This document shows positions 5,644 to 10,828 of a stretch of 12,648 nucleotides of DNA, piece by piece. The notes beneath the pieces are model-generated. The model had not been told where the DNA came from. It did not search any database and saw only the letters and a program-made list of their open reading frames with translations. The stretch is taken from the NCBI GenBank assembly GCA_905210995.1, contig CAJLZE010000062.1:1-12648 (forward strand). The letters run 5' to 3'. A program made the translations under genes and the position numbers. The first letter of the stretch is position 1. The number at the start of each line of letters is the position of its first letter. The stretch comes from an uncultured Anaerotruncus sp. (GTDB taxonomy: Bacteria > Bacillota > Clostridia > Oscillospirales > CAG-272).

Positions 5644-8301
5644 TTATTTCAGCTTGGCAAGAGCCGCTTCGATGCCGGAAAGGGTCTCGCGGTATTTTTC
5701 AAGCTTGGCGCGTTCGCCCTCGACAACTGCTGCGGGAGCCTTTGACACGAATCCGGCGTTTGCAAGCTTGCCCGAGAGTCGTGCTATCTCGGAGGTCACG
5801 CGCTTTTGCTCGCCCTCAAGACGTGCGCGCTCCTTGGCTGTGTCTATAAGCTCGGAGAGCGGCAGGTATACCGTAGCGGAGTCGGTGATTATCTGTGCGG
5901 CATCGTCGGCGCCGATGACGCCCGTAAAGCTTTCGGCTACATCTACCTCGGATGCGGATGCCAGACGTTCAAAGAACGCGTAGGTCGCCTTGCCGAAGGA
6001 ATCGGCATACTTTGTTTCGATATAAACCTTTGTCTTGCGCGAGGGGGCGACGTTCATCTCGGTGCGACGCGCGCGTATCGCCTTGATGACGGCGATGAGG
6101 CGCTCGGTCTTTTCGGCGTCGGCGGGGAAGCTGAGCGTGGGATCCGCATTGGGATATTCGGCGATCATGATGCTTTCGGCATCGCCGCTGTGCGGCATAG
6201 ATGAATATATCTCCTCTGTGATAAAGGGCATGAAGGGGTGGAGGAGCTTGAGCGTTCCGATAAGAACATATGCGAGTACGCTCTGTGCCGTGCGGTTTTC
6301 TTCGGTATCCTTTGCGGCGAGACGAGCCTTTGTGAGCTCTATATACCAGTCACAGTATACATCCCATGTGAAATCGTAGATCGCCGAGAGCGCAACGCCG
6401 ACCTCGAATTTTTCAAGCGAGGCGTTGACCGAGTCCGCAAGCTCGCCGAAGCGGGTGAGTATCCACTTGTCCTCGGGGGCAAGCTTTTCGGCGGCGGGCA
6501 GGGAGCAGTTGTCTATCGTGAGGTTCATGCGGACAAAGCGCGAGGCGTTCCATAGCTTGTTGGCAAAGTTGCGGGCAGCTTCGATCTTTTCATCCGAAAA
6601 ACGCATATCGTTTCCGGGGCTGTTGCCGGTCACAAGTGCAAATCTCAGCGCGTCGGCGCCGTATTTGTCGATTATCTCAAGCGGGTCAATGCCGTTGCCG
6701 AGGGACTTGGACATTTTGCGTCCCTGTGCATCGCGCACAAGACCGTGAATGAAAACGTGCGAGAAGGGCTTTTCTCCCATGAACTCAAGCCCCATGAATA
6801 TCATTTTGGATACCCAGAAGGTGATGATGTCGTAGCCGGTCACGAGCACGCTCGTGGGATAGTATTTTTTGAGTTCTTCTGTCTTTTCGGGCCAGCCGAG
6901 AGTGGTGAATGGCCAAAGGGCAGAGGAGAACCATGTGTCGAGCACGTCCTCATCCTGCGTCATGTTGTGCGAGCCGCACTTCGGGCAGACGTGAACATCC
7001 TCCTCCGAGACGGTCATCTCGCCGCAGTCGGCACAGTAGAAGGCGGGAATACGGTGTCCCCACCAGAGCTGACGCGATATGCACCAGTCGCGGATGTTCT
7101 CCATCCAGTTGAGGTATATCTTCGAGAAGCGGTCGGGAACATATGCGATGCTTCCGTCCTTGACGGCGTCGATCGCGGGACCGGCGAGCGGCTTCATCTT
7201 CACGAACCACTGGCGGGATGCCACGGGCTCAAGCACCGTGCCGCAGCGGTAGCAGTGCGCGACGTTGTGCGTGCATTTTTCCACTTTTTCAAGCAAGCCG
7301 AGCTCGTCAAGGTCGGCAACTATCCGACGGCGCGCCTCGTAGCGGTCAAGTCCTTGGTACTTCCCGCCGTTTTCGTTGATGTGAGCGGTGTTGTCGAGCA
7401 CTATGATGTTTTCAAGATTGTGGCGGAGACCGGTCTCGTAGTCGTTGGGGTCGTGCGCGGGGGTGATCTTCACGCAGCCGGTGCCGAACTCGCGGTCAAC
7501 GTTTTCGTCGGCGATGACCGGGATCTCACGTCCGACGAGCGGCAGGATGAGCGTTTTGCCGACAAGATCGGCGTATCTTTCGTCATCGGGAGCGACTGCC
7601 ACGGCGGTGTCGCCGAGGATCGTCTCAGGGCGCGTCGTGGCAACGGTGACGAACCTGCCCTCTTCGCCCTTGATAGGGTATTTGATGTGCCAGAAGGCGC
7701 CTTCTATCTCCTTGTGCTCGACCTCCGCGTCGGAAATGACGGTGTTGCAGTGGGGGCAGACGTTCGTTATGCGCAGACCGCGGTAGATGAGCCCCTTATT
7801 GTAGAGAGAAACAAAGACCTTGCGCACGGCGTGCGAAAGACTGTCACTCATTGTGAACGCTTCGCGGCTCCAGTCGCAGGAGGAGCCGAGCTTTTTGAGC
7901 TGGCTTATAATGCGGTTGCCGTACTGCTCCTTCCATGCCCAGACGCGCTCAAGGAATTTTTCGCGCCCAAGATCATAGCGGGTGATGCCCTCGTTTTTGC
8001 GGAGGTATTCTTCCACTTTTATCTGTGTTGCAATGCCCGCGTGGTCTGTGCCGGGGACCCACAGGGTGTTGTATCCCTGCATGCGCTTTGCGCGGATAAG
8101 GATATCCTGAAGCGTTTCGTCAAGAGCGTGCCCCATGTGGAGCTGACCCGTGACGTTCGGGGGCGGGATGACGATGCAGAAGGGAGGACGATTGTCCTTG
8201 GGATCGGGGGTGAAGTAGCCCTTCTCCGACCACATGGCGTATATTCTGTCCTCAAAGTCCTGCGGATTATAGACTTTCGGAAGTTCGTGATTCTGTTCCA
8301 T
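5644..8301 (-). CDS. valS: Valyl-tRNA synthetase
   Basis: An 885-residue class I synthetase charging tRNA-Val, of normal bacterial length. The HIGH motif is HMGH at residues 55-58 within PPNVTGQLHMGHAL, and KMSKS is at 529-533. The CP1 editing domain shows TTRPET at 222-227 and AHDPNDYE at about 282-289. Zinc-ribbon cysteines occur as CPHC at 182-185, CYRC at 350-353, CADC at 423-426 and CPKC at 440-443 region. The C-terminal 65 residues form the typical tRNA-binding coiled coil rich in Glu, Arg and Ala. The start at 8301 (MEQNHELPK) has AAAGGA about ten bases upstream. An in-frame GTG at 8391 is rejected because it lies within the T-box core and the following codons run through the regulated terminator. 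It is controlled by a valine T-box. Confidence 0.97.
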   Translation of the reverse strand: MEQNHELPKVYNPQDFEDRIYAMWSEKGYFTPDPKDNRPPFCIVIPPPNVTGQLHMGHALDETLQDILIRAKRMQGYNTLWVPGTDHAGIATQIKVEEYLRKNEGITRYDLGREKFLERVWAWKEQYGNRIISQLKKLGSSCDWSREAFTMSDSLSHAVRKVFVSLYNKGLIYRGLRITNVCPHCNTVISDAEVEHKEIEGAFWHIKYPIKGEEGRFVTVATTRPETILGDTAVAVAPDDERYADLVGKTLILPLVGREIPVIADENVDREFGTGCVKITPAHDPNDYETGLRHNLENIIVLDNTAHINENGGKYQGLDRYEARRRIVADLDELGLLEKVEKCTHNVAHCYRCGTVLEPVASRQWFVKMKPLAGPAIDAVKDGSIAYVPDRFSKIYLNWMENIRDWCISRQLWWGHRIPAFYCADCGEMTVSEEDVHVCPKCGSHNMTQDEDVLDTWFSSALWPFTTLGWPEKTEELKKYYPTSVLVTGYDIITFWVSKMIFMGLEFMGEKPFSHVFIHGLVRDAQGRKMSKSLGNGIDPLEIIDKYGADALRFALVTGNSPGNDMRFSDEKIEAARNFANKLWNASRFVRMNLTIDNCSLPAAEKLAPEDKWILTRFGELADSVNASLEKFEVGVALSAIYDFTWDVYCDWYIELTKARLAAKDTEENRTAQSVLAYVLIGTLKLLHPFMPFITEEIYSSMPHSGDAESIMIAEYPNADPTLSFPADAEKTERLIAVIKAIRARRTEMNVAPSRKTKVYIETKYADSFGKATYAFFERLASASEVDVAESFTGVIGADDAAQIITDSATVYLPLSELIDTAKERARLEGEQKRVTSEIARLSGKLANAGFVSKAPAAVVEGERAKLEKYRETLSGIEAALAKLK

Positions 8302-8344
8302 TTTATGATGTTCCTTTCGTGATTTCGTTTTTGAGGGTGAAAAA

Positions 8345-8379
8345 CAAAAAAGCCCCGCATCCGTATCAGGACGCAGGAC
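8345..8379 (-). terminator. T-box regulated terminator before valS
   Basis: Read on the minus strand, an 11-base-pair hairpin with several G-U pairs (8379-8369 with 8362-8352) around a six-base loop is followed by a T-run (8351-8346). It is the attenuator of the valS leader. Confidence 0.9.
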
Positions 8380-8618
8380 GCGCGGTACCACCCGATTTTG
8401 TGCCGCAGATATTCCGGTATTTCCGGTTTGCTTTTGCGGCGCACTCTCTTATCCGGTAACGGCGGACACCGCAGATGATTACGGCGCCCGGGGCGCTGTC
8501 ACCATCCGCGCTCGCGGGCGACTTCCGCTGCCGTGTGCCGCAGACTTGCACCTTCCGTCTGCTCTCTTTGGGCGCGCACAGCGTACTCCTCCCGTTCAAA
8601 GCGTTTGTTTTTGATTTA
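8345..8618 (-). ncRNA. T-box riboswitch (valine) controlling valS
   Basis: A leader of about 270 bases between the valS promoter and gene. Stem I begins with CGGG (8594-8591), followed by an AGTA-containing loop strand; CGCTG pairs with CAGCG. The distal part carries AGAGAG and GGTGCAAG, typical stem I elements. The 3' side of the internal loop reads GAA, then the specifier GTC (Val) at 8522-8520, then G and CCCG pairing back to CGGG. The T-box core GGGTGGTACCGCG is at 8393-8381, and its TGGT is complementary to an ACCA acceptor end, as expected for tRNA-Val. The regulated terminator follows at 8379-8345. Uncharged tRNA-Val(GAC) is the predicted effector. Confidence 0.95.
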
Positions 8619-8625
8619 CAAGGTC

Positions 8626-8654
8626 ATTATAACATAGGAATACGGATTTGTCAA
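8626..8654 (-). promoter_or_regulatory. Promoter of valS
   Basis: On the minus strand TTGACA (8654-8649) and TATAAT (8631-8626) are both perfect, with a 17-base spacer and TGT before the -10 (extended -10). The predicted transcript start is near 8619, just before the T-box stem I. Confidence 0.93.
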
Positions 8655-8700
8655 GGATTTTCCTTCAACAAGATGCACCCTTCAGCATTCCGTTCCGGAA

Positions 8701-8738
8701 AACAAATCCCCCGGTAGGGACGTTGCCCTGCCGGGGGA
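8701..8738 (-). terminator. Terminator after the DUF4886/SGNH lipoprotein gene
   Basis: CCCCCGG at 8708-8714 pairs with CCGGGGG at 8731-8737 and AGGG with CCCT inside it, with one mismatch and a six-base loop. The downstream minus-strand sequence ATTTGTTTT is a modest T-rich tail. Its position 16 bases after the stop of the minus-strand gene fits a terminator. Confidence 0.8.
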
Positions 8739-8753
8739 TGGAAGTCCGGAAGA

Positions 8754-10235
8754 TCATTTATTCGGGACGTACACGCGGACGTGGCAAGCTGCCTGCGCGT
8801 ATATATCCGAAATGTCGCTCTTGGGGTCGGACGACACGTTCCACGCGATATATCCGCAGCCGTCAAGGAATTTTTCAGACAGCACGAACATTCCCGACGA
8901 CATCATGCCGGGGCGTGTGCCGGAATACTTTTGGTTTTCCGCGGGGAATATCTCGAGACGGTACTGCCAGCCGCTGTCGCAGAAGAAGAGAGCTCCCGCG
9001 GGGATATCTGCGGTGCTGTATTTGACTTTAGTGCATACGTTCTGTCTGTACGTTGACGCACCGGCCTTCGGCGTGGTGACCGATGTGCCCTTGGTGCAGA
9101 ACCAGTAGCTGTTTTCGGTGTATTCCCATTCGAGAAGCTTATATCCGCTGAGGTCGGTACCCGCTGCCGCTGCTGTCTTTTTATCCTGTTCGTAAAAATC
9201 GGCGGGGCTGAGGCTCAGCGTGGGATCGTGTGCCGGGGTCCCGTCGCCGCGCTTGCCTTCGGTGATCCTTGACTTTGTGACCGCATACGGAGTTTTCATT
9301 GCGTCCGATACAGCTTCGCGTGCGACGGCAAGCATATTGTCGGATATCATTGAGGGCGAGGGGTTGTATGTAACGGCGTCGGGAGAAAGCCCCGTGATCG
9401 CGCTGAACCATGTGAGACCGGCAATGTACCTTCCTATGTAATAGTCAAGATGAAAGCCGTCGCGGGTCAGCGTGTCGCCGAGGAAGGAGGTGCGGGCGTT
9501 CTGGATAGACGTCATGCACGGAATGATCCCTACAAAACGTTTTTCGGGCTTTATGCATTTCTCCACGCAGTCGATTATCATATCATACATCTTTTTCTGA
9601 CTCTTCTGATAGTTCGGGAAAGAGCTGTGTGTGCTGTCCTGCTGATATGCCCATGTCATGTTCCAAAGGAATTTTGCGTTGTCGGGCGCTGCCGCTTCTA
9701 CAAGATCGACGAGCGAGGTGAGAGTTTTTCCGTATGATGCCTCAAGCCCGCAGGTCTTGGAGGTCTGCTGAAAGGTGATGTAATCCCATTTTTCTTCCTT
9801 TACGGCATCGGAAAAACGGTAGCTTTCGGTAAGCTCCCAGTTGCCGGATACGTTTTTGTAGTATTTATATACCGGCTTGTTGTTTGAAACAAAGTCAAGA
9901 TGCTGCGCAAGACTGCAGCCGCCGTAATAAAGGTTGCCGAGAACGACCTCTTTGACGCCTCCGCTTTTCAGAATGTTGTAAAGATACTGCATACAGTCGG
10001 TCGAAAAGCTGTTGCCTATGGCAAGGATGCGCAGAGACGATGGCGCGGAGGCGGTGCCGGTGCTGTCAGAGGAGCCTTCGCCGGTCGCGGCGGAGGAAGT
10101 GCTTTCGGGAATTATGTCGGATGATGCCGCATCGGAGGTCCCGGGCTGCGGTGCGGGTGACGGTGTGCCGCATGAGGCGAACAGAAGTGTTGAAAGCAAT
10201 ACGGCTGCTGTGATTGAGAGTCTGTTTCTTTTCAT
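8754..10235 (-). CDS. DUF4886 / SGNH hydrolase-like lipoprotein
   Basis: A 493-residue predicted lipoprotein. The signal sequence ends LLFASCG with the anchor cysteine at C22, followed by a Ser/Thr/Pro-rich linker to about residue 67. The SGNH-like domain spans about 68-310. LRILAIGNSFSTD places the probable nucleophile at S76 in GNS, and RDGFHLD at 258-264 supplies the D259/H262 pair of block V. The family pattern is that of DUF4886, whose members are predicted esterases or carbohydrate-active deacylases; the substrate is unknown. The C-terminal 150 residues are rich in Trp, Tyr and beta-forming residues and hold several cysteines. They may be a separate binding domain (inference). The gene has its own promoter at 10318-10347 and terminator at 8701-8738. 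The expected ribosome binding site is displaced from the ATG by a small hairpin. It is likely surface-exposed. Confidence 0.86.
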   Translation of the reverse strand: MKRNRLSITAAVLLSTLLFASCGTPSPAPQPGTSDAASSDIIPESTSSAATGEGSSDSTGTASAPSSLRILAIGNSFSTDCMQYLYNILKSGGVKEVVLGNLYYGGCSLAQHLDFVSNNKPVYKYYKNVSGNWELTESYRFSDAVKEEKWDYITFQQTSKTCGLEASYGKTLTSLVDLVEAAAPDNAKFLWNMTWAYQQDSTHSSFPNYQKSQKKMYDMIIDCVEKCIKPEKRFVGIIPCMTSIQNARTSFLGDTLTRDGFHLDYYIGRYIAGLTWFSAITGLSPDAVTYNPSPSMISDNMLAVAREAVSDAMKTPYAVTKSRITEGKRGDGTPAHDPTLSLSPADFYEQDKKTAAAAGTDLSGYKLLEWEYTENSYWFCTKGTSVTTPKAGASTYRQNVCTKVKYSTADIPAGALFFCDSGWQYRLEIFPAENQKYSGTRPGMMSSGMFVLSEKFLDGCGYIAWNVSSDPKSDISDIYAQAACHVRVYVPNK

Positions 10236-10245
10236 TTTTTTCAGC

Positions 10246-10272
10246 GATACAGTCGGGCTGTATCATTCCTTT
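10246..10272 (-). promoter_or_regulatory. Displaced Shine-Dalgarno plus hairpin before the SGNH lipoprotein start
   Basis: AAAGGA (10272-10267, minus strand) is about 31 bases from the ATG at 10235. Between them GATACAG (10264-10258) pairs with CTGTATC (10252-10246) around a five-base loop. No other ribosome binding site lies near the ATG. A TGA in frame directly upstream limits the choice of start. Confidence 0.5.
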
Positions 10273-10317
10273 CATGTTGTTTTTTTGCCGTTCGGTTTCG
10301 GATAGTGTTCTGCTTTC

Positions 10318-10347
10318 ATTATATCACATCCGCGGGAGATGAGTCAA
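10318..10347 (-). promoter_or_regulatory. Promoter of the SGNH lipoprotein gene
   Basis: On the minus strand TTGACT (10347-10342) and TATAAT (10323-10318) are separated by 18 bases, with TGA before the -10 (extended -10). This gives a leader of about 75 bases. A 16-base dyad at 10357-10372 lies ten bases upstream of the -35. Confidence 0.88.
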
Positions 10348-10356
10348 GGTGATATC

Positions 10357-10372
10357 GACTGTGAGCACAGTC
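10357..10372. repeat. 16-base dyad between divergent promoters
   Basis: GACTGTGAGCACAGTC reads as an inverted repeat (GACTGTG/CACAGTC). It lies upstream of the leftward lipoprotein promoter and before the rightward tRNA promoter. It could be an activator or repressor site. TTTTT on its right also gives a terminator look on the plus strand, but no plus-strand gene precedes it. Confidence 0.45.
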
Positions 10373-10427
10373 TTTTTGTCCCGGTGACGAAAAATAAAAA
10401 AATAATCCGGAAAATGCGGAAAAGGTA

Positions 10428-10456
10428 TTGACAAGCGGGGCGTTCTTTGCTATAAT
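10428..10456 (+). promoter_or_regulatory. Promoter of tRNA-Thr
   Basis: TTGACA at 10428-10433 and TATAAT at 10451-10456 are perfect, with a 17-base spacer and TGC before the -10. The start would lie about ten bases before the mature tRNA 5' end, typical of a strong stable-RNA promoter. Confidence 0.94.
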
Positions 10457-10472
10457 ATAGCACGTTGGGTCT

Positions 10473-10548
10473 GCTGCTATGGCTCAGTCGGTAGAGCACA
10501 TCCTTGGTAAGGATGAGGTCGTCAGTTCGATTCTGACTAGCAGCTCCA
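10473..10548 (+). tRNA. tRNA-Thr (anticodon GGT)
   Basis: A complete 76-base tRNA with encoded CCA. Acceptor GCTGCTA (10473-10479) pairs with TAGCAGC (10538-10544). The D arm is GCTC/GAGC. The anticodon stem CATCC/GGATG encloses the loop TTGGTAA, with anticodon GGT at 10506-10508. The T arm GTCAG/CTGAC encloses TTCGATT. The discriminator is T10545, followed by CCA at 10546-10548. It reads ACC and ACT codons. Its anticodon and UCCA end match the thrS T-box in this window. It is a single-gene unit with its own promoter and terminator. Confidence 0.98.
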
Positions 10549-10550
10549 AA

Positions 10551-10584
10551 AAGAAGCGATCGTATGATCGCTTCTTTTTTTGTT
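10551..10584 (+). terminator. Terminator of tRNA-Thr
   Basis: AGAAGCGATC at 10552-10561 pairs with GATCGCTTCT at 10566-10575 around GTAT, followed by a long T-run. It begins right after the tRNA CCA end. Confidence 0.95.
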
Positions 10585-10645
10585 TTTTCAACGCCCGGTG
10601 CGAGACCGGATGCCCCGTAAAACGTTCGGAAATTTTATTTGTTTG

Positions 10646-10659
10646 TTAACCGCGGTTAA
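10646..10659. repeat. 14-base perfect palindrome upstream of the metallo-hydrolase lipoprotein gene
   Basis: TTAACCGCGGTTAA is a perfect palindrome about 60 bases upstream of the -10 element of the next gene. Its CG-centred symmetry resembles a regulator binding site such as those of LacI-type proteins; no regulator is identified. The rest of 10585-10828 holds only the promoter and untranslated leader, and no gene is supported there. Confidence 0.45.
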
Positions 10660-10696
10660 ATTTTGGAGCAAAACGCAAAAAAACATTACATTGCGC

Positions 10697-10725
10697 TTAA
10701 AAACCGAAAGAAATACTGTTATAAT
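10697..10725 (+). promoter_or_regulatory. Extended -10 promoter of the metallo-hydrolase lipoprotein gene
   Basis: TATAAT at 10720-10725 is preceded by TGT (extended -10). The -35 is weak: TTAAAA at 10697-10702 with a 17-base spacer is the best placed. Transcription would start near 10732, leaving a leader of about 97 bases. Confidence 0.72.
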
Positions 10726-10809
10726 TTATGTCTGCGATTGTCGTGTTGTATTGTCAGCGGCGCGGGCGATCGGCAAATATTCGAACGGCAGCCCGGTCGC
10801 GGACTGTCT

Positions 10810-10822
10810 GAAAGTACGGTGA
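10810..10822 (+). promoter_or_regulatory. Third copy of the split Shine-Dalgarno leader
   Basis: GAAAGTACGGTGA is the 1065 motif minus one G, ending six bases before the ATG at 10829. It is the only ribosome-binding-like signal before this start. Confidence 0.55.
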
Positions 10823-10828
10823 ACAGAT

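Noticed and set aside
6745..8322. Long plus-strand open frame of 525 codons opposite valS
   Set aside because: Antisense to an intact valyl-tRNA synthetase; no domains and no promoter or ribosome binding site.
8302..8391. N-terminal extension of valS to a GTG at 8391
   Set aside because: Its codons run through the T-box core and terminator; ValRS homology begins at 8301 after a good ribosome binding site.
10357..10377. Intrinsic terminator on the plus strand
   Set aside because: It has a short stem and T-run, but no plus-strand transcript leads into it; a regulatory dyad is as likely.
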